DNA of 64,000 nucleotides. Origin: Asterias rubens. Lineage: Eukaryota > Echinodermata > Asteroidea > Forcipulatida > Asteriidae. Position 1 is the stretch's first letter; each line of letters starts with the position of its first letter. Made by a program: the position numbers and the translations under genes. The stretch is from assembly GCF_902459465.1 (NCBI RefSeq), contig NC_047063.1, positions 20,673,685 through 20,737,684 on the forward strand. Direction: 5' to 3'. This document shows positions 39,034 through 51,115 of the stretch, piece after piece. A model generated the notes under the pieces. That model worked only from the letters and a program-made list of their open reading frames with translations. It was not told the origin of the DNA and searched no databases.

Positions 39034-42000
39034 CTATGAATATCCATCAAGTAGTTGCTTTTTCAAATTTCTTGTAAAGACAGGTAGAGTAATTGATTTT
39101 TTAATTGAGTTACTCAGACCATTCCAGAACCCAACTCCACGCTGAACAAAACTCTTTTGGTATAATGATGTTCTTTGGCGGGAAACAAACAAATTTGTCT
39201 TTGCAGTACTTCGAGTATTATATGAATGGACTTTTGAAGTTAAAGTGAAAAATGAACTAAAACAGCTTGGTAATGCGTTAGTCATAAATTTATACATAAC
39301 TTTACCCAAATTAAGATGATAAAGGTCGATAATTTGTAGTATTTTAAGATTGAAAAATAATGGAGCTGTGTGTTCGCGAAAACCAGCATTGGAAATTATG
39401 CGAACAGCTCTCTTTTGCAATGTAAGAAGTTTATTGCATTGTGACAAGGAACCACCCCATGTAAGAATTGAGTAATTTAGATACGGCAGAACTAAAGAGT
39501 TATAAAGTGTTAGTAAAATATAACCGGGTACGAATTTCCTTAGACGATTAATTATACCAATATTTTTAGCTATTTTACTAGTAACTTCACTAATATGATT
39601 TCTCCAGGATAAATGTTCATCAATTTCTAAACCAAGAAATTTAGTGTGTTCCAATTTGTTAAGCCCCACACCGTCCAAAACTAGCGGAACAGACTGATTA
39701 TATCTTTTCTGTGCTGTACAGAATATTATATAATTACATTTCAACAAATTAATACAGAACTTATTAGCTTTAAGCCAAGTACTTATTTTTTTTTGCAAGC
39801 TCAATAGTTAAATTATTGACAGCTACGTTAACATTTTTGTGGCTGTAAACTAAACTTGTATCATCAGCAAAAAGACAAAATGATATAATGTCAGAGGTGT
39901 TGCATATGTCGTTGACATAGATAATAAACAACAAAGGTCCTAAAACAGAGCCTTGAGGCACTCCACATGTAATAGGTTTCTCTAATGAAGTAGCAGAGTT
40001 ATATGAGACTGATTGTTTCCTATTTGATAAATAACTTTTAAACCACTCCAGAGCTATACCACGGACTCCACAGTGCTCTAATTTATGTATCAAAATGTTA
40101 TGGTTAACCGTGTCAAAGGCCTTAGAAAGGTCCAGAAATATGCCAATAGAAATGTTTCCGTCCTCAATGCCTTCGAGCAGTTTGTTTGTTAAAAAGGATG
40201 TTGCTACCTCTGTAGAGCGATTTTTTCTAAAACCAAATTGAGATTCAGAGAGAAGGTTATGCTTAGATATAAAGCCTATTAGTCTTGCATACATTAGTTT
40301 TTTAAAGGTCTTCGAGAATGTCGATAGAACTGATATGGGCCGATAGTTCCCGATAACATTCTTATCACCACCTTTATGAATTGGAGTAACTTGAGCTATT
40401 TTAAGACCATCAGGAAATATTCCATGAGTTAAAGACATGTTGAAGATCTCAGCAAGAGGTTTTGCCAAGGAATACCTTGCTTGTTTGATAACAATAGGGC
40501 TTAGTGAGTCGCAGCCTGTGGCTTTACCAGAAGGAAGATTGCTAAGAATGTCGATGATTTCTTCTTGTGTAATTGGGCTAAGAAAAAGAGAATTGTGACA
40601 TTTACCATCAAGAAATGACTCAAATGCAGTGTTACATGGTGGGAGCTTACTGGCAAGCTTAGCACCGACACTAACAAAATAATCATTGAATGCATCGCTA
40701 ATTTCTTTGTCACCTTCAATTGTCACACCATCTTGAATAATGCAGGAAGGGTTTGGCTTGTGTTTTCCTTTATTTAAAACCGAATTTATCACATTCCAAG
40801 TACCTTTGACATTTCCCTTTCTAGTTTCGAATTGAGAACTAAAATACCTCTTTTTAGATGTTCTAATTAAAGAATGTAATTTGTTTTTATACAAAGTATA
40901 AGTTGATTTATTTTGCAGAGTTGTGTTTTTAAGGAATTTTTTATATAGAAAGTTTTTCCTCCTGATTGAATTATAGATACCAGCAGATAGCCATGGCGAT
41001 TTACATCGGTTATACCTGCATTTGACTTCTTTTAGGGGGAAGTGTTTATCATACAATTTAAGTATGTGGTCTAAAAAATTATCATACACATCATGCACAT
41101 TATTCTGTGCAGCCGTTACATTCCAATCACTTGTACTTAAATCGTGAATAAAGTGTTGGATAATAGTGTCGGTAATGTGACGCTTTTTATATATCTGTTT
41201 GTTTTGTACATGATTGTGCATTGTATCGGCAATAAGAAAAACTGGTAAATGGTCATGTAGTAGGGGTTGAAAATTCATTGTATTATTATTCAAGTTAGTT
41301 AATTCCAGGTTCTAGTTAATTGCTTTTCCTGTTTACATTGTCCCTTCAGCTGTTTTATTGCACCCCTGTACATGTAGGTTGTTATTTCTTAGAAGTCTTT
41401 TGTTACATGTTGGTAAACAGTTTCTTAATCCTTAGGTAGTGTAGTCACCCATCCTGTACATGTAAATAAGCAGATAGCAGCCTGGCAGCGCAGGGAGCAC
41501 ATGTGTTCTTAGCTCTCTTCTTAAGTGTGATTTTCTTCACCATGTAATTTTGCCATCTGTCAAGTGTATTTTCTGCTATTTTGGACTCGGTAAGCATATA
41601 CTTTCATTTTGTTATTGTATAATTCTTTGTTGATAATTTTGACAATTGAGGCATTGTAATATTCCTGTGATTCTTTGGAAGTTCATTTGTAAAGTTATAT
41701 TTGTTGAGATTCTGTCTTGGAAGTTGCTTTTCTTAAACATTGGATTGCATTTTTAAAGACCATGTGTTTCTTCCTAAACTTGATAGAACTGTATTTTAAT
41801 CAATTGTATTTCTTGTTGTTTTATTTACACAGGTATCCTAAAGCCATTTTGATTTTAATTTGTAACTTTTCTTTGGCACTGTGTTTGATGGTTTAACTGT
41901 GTTTGATGGCACTGTGTTTGATGGTTTAACTGTGTTTGATGGTTTAACTGTGTTTGTATTTTAGTTTTGCTTTAGTTGAGTTTTATAATAGTTCTTGGTT

Positions 42001-43085
42001 TAGGTTTCCTTTGTTGAAGTTGAGGTTTCAAACAGAGTAATTTTAAAGTGCGAGGTCCAAGTCCATTCGTTTTGGTCTAGAGGTTTTTATTGTTTAATAC
42101 TGCTTTTGTTGATTGATTTATAGTCAATAAAGCTATTTTTAGTTGTTTTTGTTGAGAAACCTACACTTTGAGTCACTGTTCCTATTTTTTTGCATCTCCT
42201 CGCGTCTTAGCCCTATCCGATCTTGGTTTTTCTCATTTGTTCAAGCGAGTGCCCCCATAGTTAGCATTTTTATTTAGCTTTATTCATTCATTTTCTAAGT
42301 GTACCCTTTTTCCGGGTTACAGTCACTTATGTCAGTTTCCAGAATACCAGTAGTGTGATTCACAAAGTCATTTGTTAGAATATTATCAATTAATGTTGCA
42401 GTCCCCTCAGTTATTCTTGTTGGTTTCGTTATTGTTGGAAGGAAGGATTGAGAAGCAAGAGTATCAGCAAAGTTTTTTGCTGCATTGTCTGTTTCGCATT
42501 CCAGTAAGTTAATATTAAAGTCTCCCATAATGTAGCATTTTTTATTTTCATTGTTTAATTTACCGAAAATGTAATTCAAATGATCTGTGAATCCACTACA
42601 TGAAGCACTGGGCGGTCTATATAAAACCCCAATAATAATATTTCTGTGGGAAGTATTCACAACCTCAATGAAACATGATTCGATATCAGAATTATTAATA
42701 AATAAATCATTACGAGTCGTATAAGCGACACCATGCTTAATATACAACGCTACCCCTCCACCCCTTTTATTTTTCCTACAAGAGCCTTCAATGGAATAAT
42801 TGTAAATTTGGATAAGGGGGTCATTAATATACGTTAGCCAGGTTTCTGATATTCCAATGACAGAAAAACTATTTTTTAAGAGGTTAATATAGTTAATAAT
42901 ATGTGAAACATTTTTTGTAGACTACGTGCATTTATATGCAAGAGTTTCAAACCAGTATTTGCACTAAAGTCATTAAGGAATCTGCAGTGGTTATAGTACT
43001 CACAGCTTATGTTAGGTGTTTCAAAATTTAAATCTGGGTCAATACCTGGGCTAAGAACAGCTTCACTATTTGTTTGTTGTGCCAT
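39034..43085 (-). pseudogene. LINE copy 1 ORF2 (endonuclease-reverse transcriptase), broken
   Basis: From the ATG at 43085 the protein starts MAQQTNSEAVLSPG and shows LLHINARSL at the start of the endonuclease, but a frameshift gives a stop at 42876. The frame is then recovered with GDFNINLL (42515 region). It is interrupted inside the endonuclease by the solo LTR at 41256-42321 and resumes with HLPVF. The reverse transcriptase has GVPQGSVLGPLLF and FADDTS. A further frameshift near 39790, in an A-rich run, separates the C-terminal part (39034-39804). It is not functional. Confidence 0.9.
41256..42321 (+). mobile_element. solo LTR, 1066 bp, inside LINE copy 1
   Basis: The insert begins TGTAGTAGGG and ends GGGTTACA (TG...CA with TGTA/TACA ends). 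It is flanked by a direct GTCA duplication (41252-41255 and 42322-42325). Removing it would restore the endonuclease frame seen in LINE copy 2. It contains an AATAAA at about 42125 and a short tandem GTGTTTGATGGTTTAACT array near 41881-41957. The 4-base duplication suits a Ty3/Gypsy-type element. No internal region remains. Confidence 0.85.
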
Positions 43086-43242
43086 AACTTAACAATTTAG
43101 CCAAACAACTAGGTGATAGGTATAATCGGACCGAGGTTACTTGTAAAACACGCATAGCCAAACACAAAAACAACATATAACAATTGAACATATTATTATA
43201 ACAGTAATTGAACTGATTGAAACTCATGGTTGTAGCGAGATA

Positions 43243-44187
43243 TCAATGAAGTGGTGTTAAATACATAGAATACTCAGCTGTGGAGTGGTTAGGTTGGGCA
43301 ACTCTCAATGATATCTCGTCCCCTGGTCGATGTGTCTTGAATGCGCCCGTGTGTAGTTTGAACTTAATTACAGGTGGAAGAGAGAAAGGAATGTACGCAA
43401 AATGCACTCCGTCGTCGTTACGAATTTCCTGAAGCTCGTTTTCCCTCAGTCGTTTTCTTGCGTGTCGAACTCGTTCAGTGACATCGTCTGTGATAAAAAC
43501 TTTGGACTTCTTAAATGTTTTATTTCGGAGACATTTCGAAGCATTTCTGAGGATGTACTCACGATCCCCAGAGCGGAGTAGTTTGCAGTGGATTGGCCGG
43601 GGTCGTGATGAGGAACTAGCGGTTGGTCGACGTCCAGGGGTACGGTGGGCCCTTTCAATTTCTATGTCTCGACCACCATCTAGCTGCATGTGATCTGCGA
43701 TGAAGTCAGACATGAAATTCTCGCATTGTTGATCTCCCTCTGAACCCTCTGGAATTCCATATAAGATGATATTGTTGCGTCGGCTACGATTCTGAAGATC
43801 ATCTATCTGGTTCTTCAGGACAGATATTTCTTCGTAGGCATCGTGGCGACGGTTGATGTGCGGAAGGATGGTCTTCCTCCAATTTTCCACCTCTGACATT
43901 GCCGATGTAAGGTCTTCAATTTCGGAATGTTGAGTTTGTGTTTTGGCAGCAACTTCATGAAGCTTGACTTCAAGACCGGTAAGTCTGGATTCCAATGAGT
44001 CTAGTGACGATAAAATTTTGTCCAGCTTTGCGTTGATTGTGGTGATGTGACCAACGCAAGCACAGTTGTAATCAGCGCCATCATGCGCCGAAGAGTTCAA
44101 CTCCGAGGGCTGCACATGTTGGCCTCGTTTAGAAGCTCTTTTCTTGCTTGTTTTTTACGTTTTGGGTGATTCAGTTGAGTGTGACAT
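43243..44187 (-). pseudogene. LINE copy 1 ORF1 (coiled-coil RNA-binding protein), frameshifted near the start
   Basis: The open part (from 44115 downward) encodes a coiled coil (repeated Leu/Ile heptads at about residues 24-115), then NNIILYGIPEG and EIERAHRTPG, the RRM-like and C-terminal pattern of L1-type ORF1 proteins. The likely ATG at 44187 is out of frame with it because of a slip in an A run near 44155. It is only distantly similar to ORF1 of LINE copy 2. Confidence 0.75.
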
Positions 44188-44345
44188 GTTTGAAGTATGA
44201 CCAGTTGATGAAATTTGTAGTGAAGACTGTATAATTATGGCGAGATTTAATTAATTTTGTAAAATTCAGGGGAGCGATTCCGAAAGACGTCCACCTACTC
44301 ACTCAAACCATATTATGTACAAATCGAAGTTATGCCATGGTTTTT

Positions 44346-44563
44346 GGTATAATATCATACTAACTGGTTTAGGGGATTTTACATGCTAAAATAATTTTGG
44401 TCTTTTTAGACGAACATTATTTTGTGACTTGTTTTACTCATTTCTCAAAAACTACACAACCTCAGTTAGTAATATTTGAAGGGAAGAATTCCACTATCAT
44501 TATCTTCAAACACTGTAAGTTTAATGTAAATCTGTGGACATTTTGAAAAAGTACCCCAATCCT
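44346..44563. mobile_element. right half of the MITE family C copy split by LINE 1
   Basis: ACTAACTGGTTTAGGGGATT, ACTTGTTTTACTCATTTCTC and CTGTGGACATTTTGAAAAAG complete the element that starts at 38478. Confidence 0.75.
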
Positions 44564-44936
44564 TTAAAGCCATTGGACACTTTCGGTAAACAGTATTGTC
44601 CAAGGACCACACTTCGTGTATCACAACTTCTATATAAAATAACAAACCTGTGAAAATTTGGGCTCAATCGGCCATCGGAGTCGGGAGAAAATAACAGGAA
44701 AACCCACCCTTGTTTCGGCACGTTTCGCCGTGTCATGACACGTGTTTAAAATAAATCCGTAAATCTCGATATCGAGAATTGATATGGTTTTAATTTTTTT
44801 ATTTAAAAAGTAAAGCATTTTATGGAATAACATTTCAAGAGAATCTTTCACCTTTACCTACTGTTAACCCTCTGAGTTATTTGTAAATCTGTGAACTTTT
44901 TTTTTTTTCTGTACCGAAAGAGTCCAATTACTTTAA
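44564..44936 (-). mobile_element. MITE family D, complete inverted copy
   Basis: AAAGCCATTGGACACTTTCG at one end and CGAAAGAGTCCAATTACTTT at the other, with internal CTCGATATCGAG. Confidence 0.85.
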
Positions 44937-45312
44937 AGGCAGTGGACACTATTACTCACAATAATTATTAGCGTAAAACTTTACTTTGTAATGAGTAATG
45001 GAGAACTGTTGATAGTAAGAAACATTATGAGAAACGGCTCCCCTGAAAAGTAACGTAGTTTTCGAGAAAGAAGTAATTTTCCACTAATTTGATTTCAAAA
45101 CCTCAGAATTAGAATTTGAGCGCTCGAAATCAAGCATCTGAAAGCACACAGAGAAATGAGATTATTTGTTTCTCATCAAATATGAAATTTCAGACAGAAA
45201 TATTTAATGGGATATTTTCTACTTATCATCATCATTAGATCGTGTAAGTTTTATTTAAATCTGTGATCTTCACGATTTTTGTTTCTTACCAATTCTGTAA
45301 CGTTCCTTTAAT
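44936..45312. mobile_element. chimera of a family A left half and another MITE's right half
   Basis: From AAAGGCAGTGGACACTATTA to ATCTGAAAGCACACA (about 45150) it is family A. The remainder, ending CAATTCTGTAACGTTCCTTT, is the inverted partner of the arm seen at 12395-12480. Confidence 0.65.
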
Positions 45313-45965
45313 ATAACTTTAAATGGAAGGTCTTCCTTTAGTAAAAGCTCAAAAATTTGATCATAACAGGGGCGCTAGGGACCTTATGAATTTGCCTGGA
45401 CAATGAGATCCTAGATCCTAGACACTATGTGTGCGTCTGTAGGTAACTTTTTATTAGTTTGAAATATTGGTATCTGGTAGTCAGTGTCCTATAAACATTT
45501 TTATTTGATGTTTTTCTGTGTACAGAAGTTTTCATTTGAGTTTAGGCACAATAGTTTCCTGGCTGGGAAATAAAATTAACTGAAGTAAATCCTTCACAAA
45601 TCATGAAACCTTTGTATGCTGTTATACATTTCTTGAAAACCAGATAGTTTGAATAAAAATGCTTTAATACTGATAATAAATGTAATAATAACTAGGAATT
45701 TATATTGCATGATCTTCACAAAACAACAGTTATCAACGCTTTACATCAGCAAGTATTAAAAACAGTAATATTGACAGTACTTAAAAAGTACATTCTACTA
45801 AAAAAAACATACAGGTTCAATTACTTAACTGCAAGATTAAAAAAAGAGTTTTTTACTTTTCGATTCAAATTTCCAATAGATTGAGAGTGTTGAAAGTATA
45901 ATGGCAGCCGATGAAAAGGATATATGTGACAAGAAAATATAGATCTCATTAAAATTGTTCTGTTA
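45313..45965. other. intergenic DNA, nothing recognised
   Basis: AT-rich sequence without coding pattern or repeats seen elsewhere in the window. Confidence 0.45.
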
Positions 45966-46347
45966 ATATTGGTAAAAGTCAGAGACCAGTCTTCTCACTT
46001 GGTGTATCTCAACATTATACACAAAATAACAAACCTGTGAAAATTTGTGCTCAATTGGTCGTCGAAGTTGCGAGATAATAATGGGAGAAAAAAATAGTAC
46101 CCTTCTTGCACGAAGTTGTGTGCTTTCGCATGCTTGATTTCGGGACCTCAAAATCTAATTATGAGGTCTCGAAATCAAGGTCGTGGAAAATTACTTTCTT
46201 TCTCGAAAAAATCAGAGGGAGCCGTTTCTCACAATGTTTGATACGCTCAACAGCTCTCCATTGCTTGTTACCAAGTAAGTTGTTATGCTAATTTTATGCT
46301 ATTAACATACGTTTTGAGTAATTACCAATAGTGTTCACTGCCTTTAA
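45966..46347 (-). mobile_element. MITE family A, inverted copy
   Basis: The right end CCAATAGTGTTCACTGCCTTT and the internal TTTCGGGACCTCAAAATCTA / GAGGTCTCGAAATCAAG palindrome are clear. Confidence 0.8.
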
Positions 46348-46613
46348 TCATGGAGGATCCTCCATGCTTTAATATTGATGTTGGTTTTGTTTGATCTTTG
46401 TCATATGACAAATATTAATATCGATCCTTTACCTGTAACATTTAGCTTGATCTTTTCTGCCTCAATTTATGGGAAAATTTAAGCTGTTGATGAAATTTTA
46501 ACAGAAGAAATTGCCCATGAATCGAACAGGAAAGATCATTGTTAAGCTGACGGCCGTTTCGTGAATCTATGAAAGAGACGTGAGCGACACCATTTGATTT
46601 ATCCTTGGTCATA

Positions 46614-46985
46614 TTAAAGGCATCTTGCACTGTTGGTAATTACTCAAACAAATTGTTGGCATAAAAACTTACTTTGTAACGAGTAATGTGGAGCTGTTGA
46701 TAGTATAACACATTGTGAGAAACGGCTTCCTCTGAAGTAAGTATTTTTTGAGAAAGAGGCAATTTCTCACTCTCAGATAATAAAAAAACACTTCAGCTAA
46801 AGCCTTTTATTCTGCATCTGAAAGCGCACAAAGATAGTGCAACAAGGGTGTTTTTTTCTTTCTGTCATCGTTCTTTTGCAACTTCGATTACCATTTGAGC
46901 CCAAATTCTCACAGGTTTGTTATTTTATGCATATCTTGGGATGCAACAAGTGGGAATACTGATATTTGGCAACTTATTTTACCAA
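46614..46985 (+). mobile_element. MITE family A, diverged copy
   Basis: AAAGGCATCTTGCACTGTTG, GAGAAACGGCTTCCTCTGAA and CACAGGTTTGTTATTTTATG follow the family order. The right end is lost. Confidence 0.7.
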
Positions 46986-47084
46986 ACATGCCATTTCAAA
47001 ATAGAGGAAACGTTTGAGCAAGGTTAATAATTGGGCCAAAATTATACAGTCGTGTCGCTTGTGCTTTTTGATCTTGTCTGATGT

Positions 47085-47355
47085 GTATTTGGTTTGCGGC
47101 ATCAACATCTGTAAACATGTACAGTGGGCCTACATTCTTACTGGGTAGATTATGTTCTTTTGAGAACTTGTCTTGTTTTATATTCTAATACCGCGGGAGT
47201 AGCTTTTTTTCTTCTGAACTCGGGAGACTTCTCCACTACGGCAGAGTACAGATTTTCGAAATTCTGGAGACTTCTCAGATCTGAAAAGAACTGTTCTGCC
47301 TTTCAGCTACTTCATTGGTGAAGATATGAAATCGGCTGGGACTAAGTACCTTTGC
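47085..47355. mobile_element. Penelope-like repeat fragment
   Basis: TTTGAGAACTTGTCTTGTTT, TACCGCGGGAGTAG and GACTTCTCAGATCTGAAAAG match 62455-62580 (TAGAGAACTGTCTTGC, TGCCGCGGAGTAG, GACTTCTCAGTTCTGAGAAG). Nearby copies carry hammerhead-like motifs, so it probably derives from a Penelope-type element. Confidence 0.45.
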
Positions 47356-47820
47356 TTTAGTAGATCGAGGGAACTGCTCGTTATTATCTTCCCTATACCG
47401 AGTGAGTATTTCTTAGATGGTCCCTTGTACATGTAGGCGTACTTAACCATTCGAGTCGTGGTGTGATTTTTAAGAGCTCAAAACAGCCGTTGATATTGAC
47501 AAAGGCGGTAAAAAGTTCCCGTTGTTGTGTAAACGCGTAGCCATGCCTTGAGAAAAATGCTCCGTCCAATATTCTCGATTAACCGTATCGATCGGTGTGC
47601 TCCGCCTGGTCACATCCCCGGCATATGTGGCCCTTCTCACCGCCTCGTCTCATACCAGTCACTACACATGCCAACAACATTCCCACCAATCTTTATTCTT
47701 TTAAAACATGCCCTATCGGCGATTTAGCAGAAGGAGAACTGCATGAAAACAACCTGAAACATCGCAGTTGGGTGGCTATTGTGTTTTTTTTTTTGTAGTG
47801 ACATTTCTACCAAACTATGG
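47356..47820. other. upstream region of gene 3
   Basis: No recognisable exon. TTTTTTTTTTTGTAG at about 47785-47798 could be a splice acceptor for the exon that contains the start codon. An ATG at 47817 opens a 14-codon frame overlapping the gene's first ATG. Confidence 0.35.
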
Positions 47821-47944
47821 ATGGATTTACAAAGTTTGATCGTGAGTGGCCTTCATGCTAAGATGGGGTTGTTCTCTGGGTGTGGTTTCTGGAGGGTAGT
47901 GGCTCTGCTGTGTCTTCTACCCACCACTACTTCTGCTTTGTTCG
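47821..47944 (+). CDS. gene 3 exon 1: signal peptide of an extracellular cadherin/EGF protein
   Basis: From the ATG at 47821 (or 47863) the exon encodes MGLFSGCGFWRVVALLCLLP then TTTSALF, a signal peptide with a likely cut after TSA, so the product enters the secretory pathway. It ends in phase 1 before GTAAGC. The second ATG (47863) gives the more typical length. The downstream exons at 48814, 56709, 59036, 61300 and 63444 continue in matching phases. Confidence 0.75.
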
Positions 47945-48122
47945 GTAAGCTCACATCTACCATTCCATTAAATATGAAAAATCATCAGCTCCGGGGTTTT
48001 TTAAGAAGTAGATTTCAAACAATTTATTCTAATTGTGCTTTTTGAAAGAATGTCAATGAAATGATTGGTCTGAAAGTCGCCATTGTTTTATTGATCGCCA
48101 TCTTAGGTTGGAACCAACTATA

Positions 48123-48293
48123 TGGCCCTTTTCGCAACCACGGCTTTGGCTTTGAATTTGGCTTCAGGCTCCGTTCTCTCGTCTGAAGCCCTGAGCATGT
48201 ACGTCAAGCCGCGCAGAATTGTCCCAAAACAGCCGTGGGGCCAAGCTATTCTGAGCCGAATCTAGACCGAAGCTGCAGATTCGAAAGGGGCCA
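48123..48293. mobile_element. fold-back element, 'cttcggct' family, second copy
   Basis: GGCCCTTTTCGCAACCACGG and GCAGATTCGAAAGGGGCC are inverted termini, and the interior (GGCTTCAGGCTCCG) matches 3206-3375 in the opposite sense. Confidence 0.65.
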
Positions 48294-48813
48294 AGGTGGA
48301 TTTTTGAAACTACTGTTTCGGTTGCGGCGCCTTCTGTACTCGGCGGTCAATATTATTGTTCGTTTGAAATTCGGTGCGCTTTCTTTTCTTGACACTACCT
48401 TCAAAAATAAAGGGTGCCTATTTGTGTTTCGAAAGTGTGTGAATATTCACTGGAGCATAAGTTACACCGCACACATGTAATTAATGACCCGTTGGACTAG
48501 ACTCGGTTAAAACTAAGGATACGAAGTATTGTAATTACGTATATACTCACAAAATGAAATACTTTTTTGTTTCCCTCTGAGTACAAAACTCTTTTTTTTT
48601 TTTTTTTTTTAACATGGCAAGAATGGTAATGGTTTGACTACTTTCTCATGGCTATGATGACCGCTTGAGCTTGGACTTAAATAGGCTTGTTAATTTTTGT
48701 TCATGTTTATTTTGGGTCATTAAGTGTTGATACTGGTCATTGACAGTTACCAAAGTTGCACACGTAGATAAGATAATATAATTGATTTTTTTGTATTTTA
48801 TATGGTGTTTCAG

Positions 48814-48889
48814 ATGAAGATGTTCGATACAAACCTTCGATTTGTAGCAGAAAGATCAAAACAGAGTGTGACATTGGAGTATGTGAAAG
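48814..48889 (+). CDS. gene 3 exon 2: short Cys-containing segment
   Basis: Encodes DEDVRYKPSICSRKIKTECD then IGVCER after TTTCAG. Phase 1 in, phase 2 out (GTAAGA). Three cysteines in 26 residues suit a secreted protein leading into the EGF-like exon. Confidence 0.7.
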
Positions 48890-48920
48890 GTAAGAAATAC
48901 TACTGTAGTAAAGTGGAATT

Positions 48921-49194
48921 TAAAGGGACGGGACGCTATTGGTAATGACTCAAAATAATTGTTAGCATAAAAAATTGCTTGATAACGAGCTGAGTCCTTT
49001 AATTATGTATCTGAAAGCACTAGAAATGATGCAGCAAGGATGTTTTCTTTCTTATTTTTCATTATTCTCTCTCAAATTCGATTACCAATTGAGCCACAAT
49101 TTTCACAGGTTTGTTATTTTTATGCATATGTTGGGATACACCAAGTGAGAATACTGGTCTTTGAAAATTACCAAAAGTGGCCAGTGTCTTTAAA
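48921..49194 (+). mobile_element. MITE family A, internally deleted copy
   Basis: TAAAGGGACGGGACGCTATT, GTTAGCATAAAAAATTGCTTG and GAATACTGGTCTTTGAAAATT are retained. About 100 central bases are missing. Confidence 0.65.
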
Positions 49195-49444
49195 GAAATA
49201 ACTGCATTACACCTGTTTATGCGTGCTCTCAATCCTTTCCTATCCTATCCCTTCAAAGAATGATGACAATAACAAGAACTTGAAAATGAACGGTTGTGTT
49301 TGAGGTTACCAACGTAAGGTGGTTCACATTCGTCGATCACATGGAAATATGAAAAATGTAATTTGTGATGATAAACATAAGAAATTTGCGGTTAAACCTT
49401 TATTATTAATGTATTTCCACTTCGCTGCTTATGTTACAATTAAT

Positions 49445-49834
49445 AAAGGCAGTGGACACTATTGGTAATTACTCAATATAATTATTAGCAGAAAACCTTA
49501 CTTGGTAACGAGTAATGGGGAGAGAGGTTGACAGTATAAAACATTGTGAGAAACGGCTCCCTCTGAAGTAACGTAGTTTTTTTCGAGAAATAAGTAATTT
49601 TCCACGAATTTGATTTCGATACCTCAGATTTAGAATTTGAGGTCTCGAAATCAACCATCTATAAACGCACACAACTTCGTGTGACAGGGGTGTTTTATCT
49701 TTCATTATTATCTCGCAACTTCGACGACCAATTGAGTTATACATTTTCAAAGATTTGTTATTTTGTGCATATGTTGAGATACACCAAGTGTGAAGACTGG
49801 TCTTTGACATTTACCACTAGTGTCCAGTGTCTTT
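49445..49834 (+). mobile_element. MITE family A, complete copy
   Basis: Begins AAAGGCAGTGGACACTATTG and ends CACTAGTGTCCAGTGTCTTT with the central CGATACCTCAGATTTAGAAT / GAGGTCTCGAAAT palindrome. Confidence 0.88.
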
Positions 49835-49859
49835 AACTACCTGTTTAGGTTTTTTTTTG

Positions 49860-50560
49860 TGTTGTCATTTAGCCTTCGAGAAAGACTCTGCCTGGGTCGA
49901 AACGTCAGTCCACTAACTATTTGTGCGTAAAAGAAAAACAGTGACTCCTGGTTCTGAGAAGAACCGATGGACAGTATATCTCTGCGGCGGTCTGTCGTCA
50001 AGAGACATGCAGACAGAGTATACTGTCAAAAACTTTGAGCCACTCTGTTCTTCTCAGAGCCACCAATCACTCAAAAAAAGATCTATCTACAATGGTGTCT
50101 CTGCAAATGTCTTAAATTTGTTGTCTCTCCACCATGCGAACTTTTGAGTATAATTTTTGCTGTTGAGAAAATATAATAAGCTGTTGCAAAGTGCTAACCA
50201 ACCAAAATGTCCTAAGGTGTTTAATGCAAAACATAGTTAATGGCCTGACGTTTCGATCTTAACAGAGTCTACCTCGAAGGCGTAATGAGACAGACTCTGA
50301 AAGAGACCTTCCAGAAAGGCTCTTATATAGGGTCTAACTGTCAGACCATTCACTATGTTTTCCATCTTATCTATTTTGTTATGGTTTCCCATACACGATT
50401 TGTTGTCCCTCTTCGACTTGTGAATGTTCTCAATGGCTAAAGACAATCGCAAACAATTTGAGAAAAAGACTTGAAGACGTGTTGAAGACGATCAGAGCCT
50501 CCTTATCGAAACGTCGAGTTGTCATGGGTTCTTGTCAGTACTTTCCAACTACCGGTTCTT
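49860..50560. mobile_element. Penelope-like relic with three hammerhead-like motifs
   Basis: GAGAAAGACTCTGCCTGGGTCGAAACGTCAG at 49877 and TTGAAGACGATCAGAGCC...ATCGAAACGTCGAG at 50479-50517 lie on +. An inverted GACGTTTCGATCTTAACAGA lies at 50247. Paired phrases such as GGTTCTGAGAAGAACC occur between them. No reverse-transcriptase frame remains. Confidence 0.5.
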
Positions 50561-50939
50561 CTTAAGAACCACCACTACTCAAAAGAGCATTATTTCATGA
50601 TTTCGGATAATAATTCTCATTTTAACAAAAGTACGGTTGTTATTATTAAAAGAGATTTTCACAAGGTGTTACCGCAAACCTCACCTAGTGTATTGTCGTA
50701 CTGTATTCGTTTTTGGTACTGCAACACAAAAAATAGATCTCGCCGCACCTATGAAAGGCGGTTTGGCATGTTCGTTATATTGATCGGTAAGGATAGTGTC
50801 TAAGGTGTTTTCTACAATAGGTCTGTTGTGTGTCACATGACCAATCACTTAGATTATTGATTATCGGGCTTGTTTGGTATGACGACAGGAGGAAACAAGT
50901 CTCCTTGTTGATGTTGGGTCTCAGGTGTGGTGACCTGCA

Positions 50940-51115
50940 TAATGTAAGACAGAGCCACAAACTATGAGCACCTCCTGGGATGCCCGCTATCTGGAGCAAG
51001 AATGCAGAATTGAGAACCTTGCAGAGTACAATGATATTGCAAGGAGTTGTGTTCAGTCCTGGCTGAAACTAGTGTGTGGATGGACATGATAAGAAGAAGA
51101 ATAAGAAAGAAACTT
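50940..51115 (+). mobile_element. possible LINE C-terminal fragment
   Basis: The frame around 51010-51088 reads RIENLAEYNDIARSCVQSW, then a double stop and AAGAAGAAGAATAAGAAAG. The arrangement suggests the end of an old LINE, but the family is not clear. Confidence 0.3.

Larger units (their letters stand above)
38686..44345 (-). mobile_element. LINE copy 1 (CR1/L2-like), decayed
   Basis: A - strand non-LTR retrotransposon with an ORF1 remnant (43243-44187) and an ORF2 (39034-43085) holding an AP-endonuclease and a reverse transcriptase. ORF2 is broken by at least two frameshifts and by a solo LTR. The 3' end has an ATTAATTATTAATTAAC tail at 38686-38702. It sits inside a palindromic MITE whose halves flank it on both sides. 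Confidence 0.88.
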
